Assembly (NCBI GenBank): GCA_963704855.1
Contig: CAVPHY010000024.1
Location: 186,001-250,000, forward strand
Source: SZUA-36 sp963704855
Lineage (GTDB): Bacteria > Pseudomonadota > Gammaproteobacteria > Xanthomonadales > SZUA-36
Direction: 5' to 3'
DNA: 64,000 nt
The notes under the pieces are model-generated. The model searched no databases and was not told the origin of the DNA. It worked only from the letters and a program-made list of their open reading frames with translations. The translations under genes and the position numbers were made by a program. Positions within the stretch are counted from its first letter, which is position 1. Every line of letters starts with the position of its first letter. This document shows positions 1-8,076 of the stretch, piece after piece.

Positions 1-2
1 AC

Positions 3-101
3 GCCGCGCATTTGACGGCGAACTACACGCTGGTGCTGAATCCCGCCGAAACGAACTCAGGCCCAATAGTGCAGGAGTGGGATTTACGTCTGACCCAGTG
101 A
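3..101 (+). CDS. 3' end of an unidentified protein (partial)
   Basis: The third frame is open from the left edge to a TGA at 99-101 and encodes 32 residues ending in EWDLRLTQ. The composition is protein-like (AAHLTANYTLVLNP...), but too little remains to name a family. It points towards the 3' end of the GntR gene at 154-939. Its position beside a GntR regulator and a TonB-dependent receptor would fit a carbohydrate-degradation locus, but that is context only. Confidence 0.4.
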   Translation, partial: AAHLTANYTLVLNPAETNSGPIVQEWDLRLTQ

Positions 102-153
102 AAAGAAAAGTCCAGATGAAAAGCTTGAGTCCTCGAAGGGAGTCATTCGTGGA

Positions 154-939
154 TCAGTTATTCGATACCAGGTGGTCCAGGGAAAACCGTTTGCGGACTT
201 CCTGCGCCTGTCTGCGAACCATCTCGACCTGTTCGGCTTCGTTGGTTTCAATCAGCTTGTTGAGGATCAGGGCAAAATGCTGACGCATGGCGGTGCGGGC
301 GGCTTTCGGATCGCGCCGGGATAGCGCCTGGAATATTTCGCGGTGCTCCTCGACCCGTTTTGCCCCGTCCTGTTCACAGATGGCCCGGTAGGCGCGTGAG
401 ACCACCGGCGCATTGTTCCTGACGAACCACATGTTCTCGATAACCGATACGAGCATGGCATTTCGGGTTGCCTGCGCGATGATGCGATGGAATTTCTTGT
501 CTGCATCACCTTCGGCAAGATCACCGGCGTCGCTTTCCAGGGCCATCTCGTGCAGGGAGTCTTCCAGGTTCCGTAATTCCTCGTCAGTGATATGGGTAGC
601 GGCAAGTGCTGCGGCTTCGCCTTCGATCAAGGCCCTTGATTCGGTCAACTCCCAGGGAGTGATGTTTTGGTAATTTCCACCGCTTGTTGAATGGTGCTCA
701 TGTACGTAGATGCCAGAGCCGGTCTTGACCTGGACACGGTTCATTACTTCCAGAGCGATGATCGCCTCGCGGATGGTTGGCCTGCTGACATTGAACCGTT
801 CAGCGAGCTCACGCTCAGGGGGCAGGCGACCGCCGGCGGGAAACTCGCCAGAGTCCATAAGGCACAGCAACTTGTTAAATACGCCCGTATAGGCTCTGGA
901 GTTTTCTGCCATTTGTCCTGAAACCTTTAATTTGCTCAT
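154..939 (-). CDS. GntR-family transcriptional regulator (FadR subfamily)
   Basis: A 261-residue DNA-binding regulator. The N-terminal winged helix-turn-helix lies at about residues 20-85 and carries the GntR signature GGRLPPERELAERFNVSRPTIREAI. An all-helical FCD ligand-binding domain follows (about 100-240), with the usual acidic and histidine residues. Length is typical of the FadR/UxuR/LldR group, whose ligands are organic or sugar acids; the ligand here cannot be read from the sequence. It diverges from a TonB-dependent receptor across about 370 bp containing palindromes of the kind this family binds, so control of both promoters is likely. The start is the ATG at 939; an ATG at 912 preceded by CAGGA is an alternative. 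Confidence 0.9.
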   Translation of the reverse strand: MSKLKVSGQMAENSRAYTGVFNKLLCLMDSGEFPAGGRLPPERELAERFNVSRPTIREAIIALEVMNRVQVKTGSGIYVHEHHSTSGGNYQNITPWELTESRALIEGEAAALAATHITDEELRNLEDSLHEMALESDAGDLAEGDADKKFHRIIAQATRNAMLVSVIENMWFVRNNAPVVSRAYRAICEQDGAKRVEEHREIFQALSRRDPKAARTAMRQHFALILNKLIETNEAEQVEMVRRQAQEVRKRFSLDHLVSNN

Positions 940-1109
940 CTTTAAGCAAGCCTAATATTACCACATTTACATGCTTTGGCTACAAATCCGTTTTACCAAT
1001 TGGATATAAACTATAATTATGGTTATTTAGGTTAAATATCAGAGATATATAGTATCTTAACCATGAATATATTGGATTTTTTTTTAAAAAAAACATCAGA
1101 CAAAGAATA

Positions 1110-1121
1110 TTGGTCAACCAA
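1110..1121. promoter_or_regulatory. Candidate GntR/FadR-family operator
   Basis: The 12-mer TTGGTCAACCAA has arms TTGGT and ACCAA around a 2-bp centre. This is the core pattern reported for FadR-subfamily operators such as those of PdhR and UxuR (TTGGT-N-ACCAA). It lies between a divergent GntR regulator and a TonB-dependent receptor, in AT-rich promoter-like DNA. A related CCAATTGG palindrome is at 996-1003. Binding by the neighbouring regulator is inferred. Confidence 0.5.
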
Positions 1122-1144
1122 ATATATTGGCTAAATTTTAATAA

Positions 1145-1167
1145 TTGGTCAAATATTTATTGACCAA
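1145..1167. promoter_or_regulatory. Second operator-like inverted repeat upstream of the receptor gene
   Basis: TTGGTCAA (1145-1152) and TTGACCAA (1160-1167) form a perfect 8-bp inverted repeat with a 7-bp AT spacer. The arms share the TTGGTCAA half-site with the palindrome at 1110-1121. It lies about 145 bp before the receptor start codon and could be a second site for the same regulator. Confidence 0.4.
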
Positions 1168-1312
1168 AATGTTTTTTAAGATAATATTACTCAGTCCAAT
1201 CTATTTGGTCCTACTAAAGCTACAAGTATTTCCGATTTACACAGTCAAACGATACGTAGTGAAAGCGATCTTTATTCACTCCATGAAACCGCTGATAATG
1301 CAGGTGAAACCA

Positions 1313-4300
1313 ATGATTAAGAACGATAGGTCCGAGCTTTTAGGCAATGCTCATCCACTAACATCAAGCATTCGCATAGCGCTGGCCGCAATGTGTCTGT
1401 CCGTGTTTGCCGCCCCCCAGGCTTTTGCCCAGGATCAGGCCGCAGATGATTCATCAGGTGCGCAGGAGACAGATATCCTCGAGGAAGTCATTGTCACGGG
1501 TACGCGGCAGCTGATTCAGGATTCAATTTCCATCAAGCGCGATAACGTCATGGTTGTTGATGGCCTGTCCGCTTCGGATATCGGTGATCTGCCCGCGCTA
1601 TCCATTGGTGAGGCGCTTGAATCACTCACGGGTGTGGCCTCTCACCGTGAGAACGGTGGTGCAACCGAGGTCTCGATTCGTGGTCTTGGCCCGTTTCTGA
1701 GCGCAACCACATTCAATGGCCGCGAGGCGTCCAACGGCAGTGGTGACCGCTCGGTCAACTTCTCGCAGTTTCCATCGGAGTTGATGAACAAACTGGTCGT
1801 TTACAAGACCCAGGATGCAACCCTGATCGAAGGTGGTGTTGCCGGTGTTATCGCGCTTGAAACACTCAGGCCGCTGGATTACGGCAAGCGCCGTTTCCAG
1901 TTCGATGTCAAGGGTAATTACAATCCCGACCAGCAGAACATCATGAACTCCCAGGCAGGTAGCTGGGGCTGGCGTGGCACATTGAGCTATGTCGATCAAT
2001 GGGAAACCGATAGCGCCGGCACCATTGGTATGTCGCTCGGCTACCAGAAGAGTGATATCTCTCAGCCCGAGGCTGAAGTCAACAGTTCGAGCCCGTCCAG
2101 CACCCCACCTTCCTTGTACGCATGCATCAATGATCCCGGCGTAACCAATGAAGGTTTTTACAGGTCCTCCACCGGTGATTGTGAAGACCAGGTCGGTGGC
2201 GCCTCGAACCAGGGATACAACACCGCGATCAACCCGGAGACCGGCAAGGCCTACAGCGACGGGCTGGCATTTGGGTTTGCTCCATCCAGCCGTGGCTATA
2301 AACAGAATGATACCGAAGATGAACGTGATGCATTCTTTGCCGCTTTTCAGTGGCAGCCAAATGAAGATTGGGATATCAACCTGGATTATGAGCAGTCGGA
2401 GCGCACTCAATCAGAGTTGAGACAGATTCTGAACTTCGCCAATATGAAGCGCGCGACCAGTGGTGTCACCGGGCCAGCCGCCGTAGTCTCTGATACGGGT
2501 GCGGTATCCAATTGGTTGAGCACCAGCGCAATCGAGTCCAACCCTGAAACATACTCCCGCAAAGAGACCTATCATGGTGGTGGATTGAATATCGCCTACC
2601 AGGTCAATGACCGGCTTGCGGTATCGGGCGATTTTTCCTACTCGAAAACTGAGCGCATAGAGAAACAGGTTGGGGTACGACTCCAGTCCGACGCCCAGGA
2701 TATTTACAACAACAACACCCCGGGCGGTTACCAGCCGGTTCTACAGTGGGATCTGGAAACGGGTATTCCACAGTACGTGCTCGAGGACTTCAACGTAAAC
2801 GACTGGAGCCTGTTCTCCGATGAATACCGCGTACGTATCGACTCTGATGTCGATCGCAGCAACGAGATCAAATCAGGCCGTCTTGATTTTGATCTCGATG
2901 TTGATTGGGGTGCCATCAACAGCCTGGAAGCTGGATTGCGTTATTCCGAGTTGACCTACCTGAACCTCGCAGGTACGAGGTATGAGAGCCCTAACCTCGA
3001 TGACAGCTCAGCGGGAGAGCGTGCCGCCATCCTGGCCATCAATGAAGCCTGTCGCATGCCGTTCCAGGAGAAGGACTTCCTGTCAGCGGAAAGAGACGGT
3101 GACCTGGTTACCAATGTTGATGGGGATACCGGTCAGGTGATAGACAGCACCAGCAGCTGGGCCACATTTGATGCCAAGTGTCTCGCGGATATGATCCTTG
3201 ATTACCATGGCGTTGACTTTGCCTACCCGGAACAGTTCAGGCAAGACACGGGCACCACGGATGTCACCGAAACCACCTTTGCCGGTTACCTGATGGCCAA
3301 TTTCGAACGTGAACTGGGCGGTCATGTGATCAATGGTAATTTTGGTGTGAGAATCGTAAACACCGAGGTCAAGTCTGATGCCTGGCGTTCGGCGTACGAA
3401 ATTACTGAAGAAGGCGGTTTCTATTCTATCGCTGCAACGGGCGATTTAGAGGAAGACTCTGCCAAGCACAGTTATACGGAATGGCTGCCGAGTGTTAACG
3501 TGGTGATGGATCTTACGGATGAAGTTTTGCTCCGTGGTGCCGTATACCGCGCGATGTCCCGCGCCGACCCGGGTGACCTCGGATATAACCGGTCATTTAA
3601 CACCAACACCCGTGAAGACATTACCGATCCGGATGATTTGATTACCAGTGTGGCCGGTTCGGGTAACCCGGCAAACGACCCGCTGATGTCATGGAACTTC
3701 GATACCGCGATCGAGTGGTACCCCAATGATGACTCCATCCTGACATTCGGGCTCTATTACAAGAGCTTCCAGGGTGGCTTCATACAGGAAACGACACTGG
3801 AGTCGTTTGTTGTCGATGGTGTGGAGATCGAGAGACCCGTTACCGTTACCCAAACCGATGGCAATACCAGCACGCTGTGGGGTATAGAGATAACCGCCGC
3901 ACACAACTTCTCCTACCTGCCGGGTGCATTCCTGAGCGGTCTGGGTGCGAAGATTGGTTATAACTATGGCAACTCTGACTTTGAGTTCGAAGACAGCCAG
4001 TATGGCGATCTTTACATGACGGATCTGGATGGTAACAGGACGCAAACCAATATTGGTATTGTCGCGCCTGGTAATGTTCCCGGATTCTCCGATAACGTGT
4101 TCTCGGGTGTGGTATACGGCGAGTGGGGTGCTTTCGGTGCGAGTATTATCTACAAGTACCGCAGCGAGTACTTCCAGCCTTACACCGGTGATGGCACGCG
4201 TTTACGCTATATCGGTGACACCGGCGTCTGGGAAGCGCGGGCGTCATACGAAATCAATGATCACCTGACGCTTTCGGTCGAAGGTATCAACCTGTTCAAC

Positions 4301-4396
4301 GAGCCGAAGAACCAGTACTTCTTCACGCGGGACAACCTGGGTGAAGTGAACAGTTACGGTGCGCGTTACTTCATCGGTTTACGCGGGAAGTTCTAA
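1313..4396 (+). CDS. TonB-dependent outer membrane receptor
   Basis: An outer-membrane active transporter of 1027 residues from the chosen start. A signal peptide ends near AAPQAFA-QDQ (about residue 38). The TonB-box/plug start follows with the typical EEVIVTGTR, then a plug domain containing SIRGLGPFLSATTFNGREA, and a long 22-strand barrel ending in the aromatic terminus YFIGLRGKF. The frame stays open upstream to 1145, but that leader is AT-rich and overlaps the palindromes. The ATG at 1313 has an AGGTG ribosome site 6-7 nt upstream and is directly followed by the export signal. This receptor class often imports oligosaccharides; the substrate is not determined. The divergent GntR gene is its likely regulator. 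Confidence 0.92.
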   Translation: MIKNDRSELLGNAHPLTSSIRIALAAMCLSVFAAPQAFAQDQAADDSSGAQETDILEEVIVTGTRQLIQDSISIKRDNVMVVDGLSASDIGDLPALSIGEALESLTGVASHRENGGATEVSIRGLGPFLSATTFNGREASNGSGDRSVNFSQFPSELMNKLVVYKTQDATLIEGGVAGVIALETLRPLDYGKRRFQFDVKGNYNPDQQNIMNSQAGSWGWRGTLSYVDQWETDSAGTIGMSLGYQKSDISQPEAEVNSSSPSSTPPSLYACINDPGVTNEGFYRSSTGDCEDQVGGASNQGYNTAINPETGKAYSDGLAFGFAPSSRGYKQNDTEDERDAFFAAFQWQPNEDWDINLDYEQSERTQSELRQILNFANMKRATSGVTGPAAVVSDTGAVSNWLSTSAIESNPETYSRKETYHGGGLNIAYQVNDRLAVSGDFSYSKTERIEKQVGVRLQSDAQDIYNNNTPGGYQPVLQWDLETGIPQYVLEDFNVNDWSLFSDEYRVRIDSDVDRSNEIKSGRLDFDLDVDWGAINSLEAGLRYSELTYLNLAGTRYESPNLDDSSAGERAAILAINEACRMPFQEKDFLSAERDGDLVTNVDGDTGQVIDSTSSWATFDAKCLADMILDYHGVDFAYPEQFRQDTGTTDVTETTFAGYLMANFERELGGHVINGNFGVRIVNTEVKSDAWRSAYEITEEGGFYSIAATGDLEEDSAKHSYTEWLPSVNVVMDLTDEVLLRGAVYRAMSRADPGDLGYNRSFNTNTREDITDPDDLITSVAGSGNPANDPLMSWNFDTAIEWYPNDDSILTFGLYYKSFQGGFIQETTLESFVVDGVEIERPVTVTQTDGNTSTLWGIEITAAHNFSYLPGAFLSGLGAKIGYNYGNSDFEFEDSQYGDLYMTDLDGNRTQTNIGIVAPGNVPGFSDNVFSGVVYGEWGAFGASIIYKYRSEYFQPYTGDGTRLRYIGDTGVWEARASYEINDHLTLSVEGINLFNEPKNQYFFTRDNLGEVNSYGARYFIGLRGKF

Positions 4397-4420
4397 GCGC
4401 TGATCAGCTATACAGCAGGT

Positions 4421-4458
4421 GCCTGGCCGACCGTTATGAGATTACCGGCCGGCCAGGT
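4421..4458 (+). terminator. Hairpin after the TonB-dependent receptor gene
   Basis: CCTGGCCG (4422-4429) pairs with CGGCCAGG (4450-4457), 25 bp after the receptor stop. No T-run follows, so it may stabilise the 3' end or be a weak terminator rather than a classical intrinsic one. Confidence 0.4.
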
Positions 4459-4596
4459 CCTGAATCAACTGTCACTCTATCCCGTACTACTAACATCCTG
4501 CCCTGAATTACCTCCTGACAACTTGTACAGACTTACGGCAACAACATATATTAGAGGTCATATTGATGTAATGTGAATGCTACCGATGGGGCAATC

Positions 4597-5751
4597 ATGA
4601 ATAAACACAGACTTCTAATAACACTCTTCTTCTGTACGATATTTTCATTCAATGTTCTGGCGGAAATCGGGGATGCGGAATTTCGCGATGCTTTTAGCGG
4701 TTTCGATCCCGCCTCAAAATTGTCGATAGACTACACTGATCTGGACTCCCTGCTCGATGCACTGGTTCTCAATACCGGGCGCTCAAACCGCAAGAAGGCC
4801 AGGGTCAGTCATGCGCAAACCGGAACCCGTTTAAAGACCAGCACCAACAGGGCGACAGTCTATGAAGGTAACCGGTTCTTTTTTGAGGTGTTCGTCAATA
4901 ATCCGCAAAATAAGCAGATCCTGCAAAACATTCGAAGCAGACTGGAAAGTATTCCTTCAATCACGCCTCTTGAGCTGTATTCGAGCAGTGAGCAACTTGC
5001 CTACTGGATCAACCTGTATAACACGACCTTGCTGGATGAGATTGTCAAAACTTATCCGGAACGAGAACTCCAGGGCTTGCTGGTGGGTGAAGAGTCGGTA
5101 CTGTCAAAGAAACTTCTCAGGGTCGCAGGGGTGCCACTCAGCCTGAATGACATCCAGTATGACATTTTGATGCGGAATTATGACAGCAACCCACTGCTAA
5201 TTTACGGTTTGTACCAGGGAATTATCGGCGCACCAAATATCCGGAAATCTGCGTACACGGGTAAGACTGTATATGCCGATTTAAACGACAACGCCAGGGA
5301 GTTTATTAATTCCAATCGTGGTACGGAAAGTCAAAATGACCGTGTTTTCCGGGTGTCCAGCCTATATCAGCGTAACAGCGTTTATTTCGATGACTTTGAC
5401 ACTGATTTGAGCAGGCATTTGCAGCAATACCTTGAAGGTCAGGAGCTTGGCAAGTTGCAGTCAGCCACCAGGATCGAAGCAGACATTGACGACTGGGCGG
5501 TGACGGACCTGTACGGAAGCAACCGGGACTTTGCCGGTAGTTTTGCAAACAATAGTGGTGTTTTGATAAGTGATACTTTGTTTCACGGCAACTCTGCAAA
5601 GGTGGCCACGAGAGTTGCTGGCGACAAGTACACACCTGAGTTGTTGGAACGATTGCATGAACTCAATAGAAAACGCACTGAGGAACAAGTCGGTACCGTA
5701 ACCATTGAAGAGCTGGGAACAGTACCCTCAACTGCCCCTGATATTGATTGA
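4597..5751 (+). CDS. Exported DUF547-family protein
   Basis: A 384-residue exported protein with a signal peptide at residues 1-22 (hydrophobic LLITLFFCTIFSFNVLA). The central part matches the DUF547 pattern: LAYWINLYNTTLLDEIVKTYP, then SLNDIQYDILMRNY and a region resembling NPLLIYGLYQGIIGAPNIR. The family has a papain-like fold but usually no established activity, and the function here is unknown. I prefer the ATG at 4597, which follows GGGG and directly precedes the signal peptide, over the GTG at 4573. It stands alone, about 200 bp after the receptor gene and upstream of an AC-rich repeat region. Confidence 0.8.
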   Translation: MNKHRLLITLFFCTIFSFNVLAEIGDAEFRDAFSGFDPASKLSIDYTDLDSLLDALVLNTGRSNRKKARVSHAQTGTRLKTSTNRATVYEGNRFFFEVFVNNPQNKQILQNIRSRLESIPSITPLELYSSSEQLAYWINLYNTTLLDEIVKTYPERELQGLLVGEESVLSKKLLRVAGVPLSLNDIQYDILMRNYDSNPLLIYGLYQGIIGAPNIRKSAYTGKTVYADLNDNAREFINSNRGTESQNDRVFRVSSLYQRNSVYFDDFDTDLSRHLQQYLEGQELGKLQSATRIEADIDDWAVTDLYGSNRDFAGSFANNSGVLISDTLFHGNSAKVATRVAGDKYTPELLERLHELNRKRTEEQVGTVTIEELGTVPSTAPDID

Positions 5752-5768
5752 ACGAAAATGCCGGAAGA

Positions 5769-5851
5769 GCCAAGACACCCATAACAAAAGCCAACAAAAA
5801 AAGCCAACACACCCATTACAATTCAAAAAGCCAACACACCCATAACAATTC
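5769..5851 (+). repeat. Short tandem repeat array (three units, 27-bp period)
   Basis: Two 27-bp units at 5798-5824 and 5825-5851 differ at one base. Each starts AAAAAGCCAACACACCCAT. A third, partial and diverged unit (GCCAAGACACCCATAACAA) is at 5769-5787. The ACACCCATAAC core resembles the left arm of the dispersed palindromic repeat at 7699. The array sits 17 bp after the DUF547 stop codon and runs straight into a copy of another dispersed repeat (5852-5884). Confidence 0.7.
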
Positions 5852-5884
5852 AACTTCAAAGACATAAGTGTCTTGATTCTTTTT
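5852..5884 (+). repeat. Dispersed repeat A, copy 1
   Basis: This begins AACTTCAAAGACATAAGTG and continues TCTTGATTC plus a T-run. It is nearly identical to copies at 21879-21909 (same strand) and 7614-7644 (opposite strand). All three copies are intergenic. The T-rich end could also act as a transcription terminator, because GACA...TGTC can pair across it. Confidence 0.6.
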
Positions 5885-6033
5885 TTACAGCTTACCAATT
5901 TGATGTATCCATCATTGATGGTAGCCCACGGTTCAGCTAAGGACGGGGGCGTCTTTATCTTCTATACTCCTATAAAGTTCTTCTGGTCAGGCTGAAAAGG
6001 CCTGTGGAGTTGTATCAATACTGGGGGATGAGC

Positions 6034-7284
6034 ATGAGCCTACCTTTGCAGCGGCGCGCAGCCGGTTGTGATTACTCATGGACGAGTATTCACTCAAACA
6101 GCCTGCAGCTTGGAATTGCTTTACTTGTTTTCTGCCTGGTGTATTGCGCTAACCTCGCGGCGCAGGAATCGACCACCAACCAACTACCCAACCCGCAGTT
6201 TCGCGGAGACAATGGTGCAATCGAGGATTTCGAGGGTGCGGTCAACGCAGTGGCGGTACCGACTCTATGGCGCGCTTTTGCTGTGTCAGGCGGTGACATT
6301 ACTCTGGAGATTGTACCGCTGGCCGCCAACGCCATCTTTGCGGGTAGCCCGGCAACCAGTGGCGTACGGTTAACAGTAAATAGCTTTGGTGGTGATCAGG
6401 GGTTAGATCATTCCCCCGTGCGATTCTCGCTGGTGCCCAATCGTTTGTATCAATACAAGGCTTATCTCAAGTCTGAAAATGGCGATAGCTCCACCCAGAT
6501 GGTTAACGTGGGTGTTGCGCAGTTTGATGCGGCAGGGGCGTTTGTCAGTGGCCTGGGCTCGAATACCGTAACCGCAACCACCAGCTGGAGTCAGGTCAGT
6601 GGGCCGACATTCTCCAAGACAGGCACCCATACGGCTGAAATGGCATTCAGGCTGCAGGATGACGGCGGCGATAATTCCATCCTGATTGCCCTGCCGGAAA
6701 TTGCCGGCCCAGTTATTACCAACCTGATGCCCAACCCGGGTTTTGAGGGGGCCGGAGGTGTGTCGGGTGGAAATGTTACCGGTACGGTGCCAGATTCGTG
6801 GCGTGGCTTTGCAGTAGGTGGCGGAGCCACCACCATGGGCGTAGTACCGGTGACCGCCAATGAGCTCTACCCGGGCAGCCCGGCGACCAATGCTGTCCAG
6901 TTGACGGTCAACACTTTCGGTGCTGACCAGGGAATGGATAACGAGGTGGTTCGCGTACCGGTCATTCCACCGGACTGGAGCTTTTGGGGTGAAGTGTATT
7001 TACGCACAGCAAATGTGGACAACTCGGACCAGGTGGTCACCTTTGCGTTGAATTTCTTTGATGATGTACCTGCCTACCTCGGCGGCCCGCCAGTCACTGT
7101 CGCCACTGCCACTACTTCCTGGGAATACGTGGGTACGTTTTCGTATCTGAATGCCAACGCAGTCACGGCCGACCTCGCTTTTCGCCTGATTGAAAGCGGC
7201 GCAAATAATTCGGTGCTCATTGCCATGCCACGAATGAATGGAATGCTTAATTTATTATTTGACGATGGCTTCGAGGATCCCTAG
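6034..7284 (+). CDS. Exported protein with two jelly-roll-like repeats and GFE C-terminal tail
   Basis: About 416 residues. A hydrophobic export signal (GIALLVFCLVYCANLAAQ) is followed by two homologous repeats of about 180 residues. Each starts with an NPxF motif (LPNPQF and MPNPGF), continues with W-R-x-F-A-V, then GSPAT...LTVN-FG-DQG, and ends with LAFRL...NSVLIAMP. This looks like the CBM4/9-type carbohydrate-binding jelly roll, but the family call is from pattern only. The protein ends LLFDDGFEDP, a tail shared with four other exported proteins in the next 15 kb. Possible starts are GTG 6004, ATG 6028 and ATG 6034; the last has GGGGA at proper spacing. No catalytic domain is visible, so binding or adhesion is the likeliest role. 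Confidence 0.7.
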   Translation: MSLPLQRRAAGCDYSWTSIHSNSLQLGIALLVFCLVYCANLAAQESTTNQLPNPQFRGDNGAIEDFEGAVNAVAVPTLWRAFAVSGGDITLEIVPLAANAIFAGSPATSGVRLTVNSFGGDQGLDHSPVRFSLVPNRLYQYKAYLKSENGDSSTQMVNVGVAQFDAAGAFVSGLGSNTVTATTSWSQVSGPTFSKTGTHTAEMAFRLQDDGGDNSILIALPEIAGPVITNLMPNPGFEGAGGVSGGNVTGTVPDSWRGFAVGGGATTMGVVPVTANELYPGSPATNAVQLTVNTFGADQGMDNEVVRVPVIPPDWSFWGEVYLRTANVDNSDQVVTFALNFFDDVPAYLGGPPVTVATATTSWEYVGTFSYLNANAVTADLAFRLIESGANNSVLIAMPRMNGMLNLLFDDGFEDP

Positions 7285-7613
7285 GCAGATTGGAGACCTA
7301 GCCAGCGAGCTTATCAATAGTTCCAAAACCGACATCGTCTGCTATGCTTGGCGCACTTTGGCGGGCCACCCCTCCCGGGATGCTTGCTGGAACACCCTTT
7401 TCATCCAATAAAAACGGAGGCAAACAGAGAGCACACAGCCTAACGTGCCCAGCGTTCCCGGAGTACCCCCTGGTGAGTTTCTGTGCACCGAAAGCACGGA
7501 CATCCACATCGAATCGAATCCAAAACCCATCTCAAGCGCGATAAAACAGACAGCCATAAGCTCGTTTCGAAAAATGTAAACCAGATACAATCAGGTTTAC
7601 GCCTACTCATGGC

Positions 7614-7644
7614 AAAGAATCAAAACACCCATGTCCTTGAAGTT
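7614..7644 (-). repeat. Dispersed repeat A, copy 3 (inverted)
   Basis: Read on the minus strand this is AACTTCAAGGACATGGGTG followed by TTTTGATTCTTT. It matches copies 1 and 2 apart from a few substitutions and an indel. Orientation is opposite to the other two, consistent with a dispersed element rather than a gene-linked signal. Confidence 0.6.
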
Positions 7645-7698
7645 AAATAGTGTGGCACATTGCGATGGCGATCCGATTGACGGAGGCGCCCATCTCAT

Positions 7699-7732
7699 CA
7701 CCCATAACTTTTGAGTATTAAGAAATGGGTGG
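7699..7732. repeat. Dispersed palindromic repeat B, copy 1
   Basis: CACCCAT (7699-7705) and ATGGGTG (7725-7731) form a perfect 7-bp inverted repeat around a conserved centre, AACTTTTGAGTATTAAGAA. The same arms and centre recur at 24501 and 26286. Confidence 0.6.
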
Positions 7733-8076
7733 CTACAAATCATAAGGAAGGCAGGGTGACGATGGAGGAACCAGGAGAGTTCCCTGTAGATCCTGAAGCC
7801 GAGCAGGAAGTTAAAAATAGGGGGATAGGTCAGGACATCCATCGTTTTGGGGATACTAAGCTGCAGGAAAGAGGTTGATGTCTTCACTTTTTTTCACTTT
7901 TTTCTCTTCACTTTTTACTGTTCTTCGCTTTCTAATTGCTGATGCTTTCACCGTTAATTTCTGTCAAAATATCTGTCCTGCTTCTTGTACTTGAAAAGTC
8001 TGACTCGGCTGACTAGCTGCATTCGGATTTCTTTCAAAGTTTTACTGTTTTGGTATCTAAAGGGGCATACACGACC

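Larger units (their letters stand above)
7285..8076. other. Long intergenic region with dispersed repeats
   Basis: Nearly 800 bp without a convincing gene. It holds an inverted copy of dispersed repeat A (7614-7644) and a copy of palindromic repeat B (7699-7732), 54 bp apart. This may be the two ends or relics of one small mobile or REP-like element. Short frames across it (for example 7603-7887 on the minus strand) run through these repeats and look spurious. The last 150 bp are AT-rich and presumably carry the promoter of the LamG gene at 8077. Confidence 0.55.

Noticed and set aside
1145..1312. N-terminal extension of the TonB-dependent receptor
   Set aside because: AT-rich leader overlapping operator-like palindromes. 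The ATG at 1313 has a good ribosome site and directly precedes the signal peptide.
1622..2410. 262-codon minus-strand frame inside the receptor gene
   Set aside because: Antisense shadow of a strongly conserved receptor, with no family features.
7603..7887. 94-codon minus-strand frame in the 7.3-8.0 kb gap
   Set aside because: It runs through dispersed repeats A and B and has no signal, ribosome site or recognisable motif.
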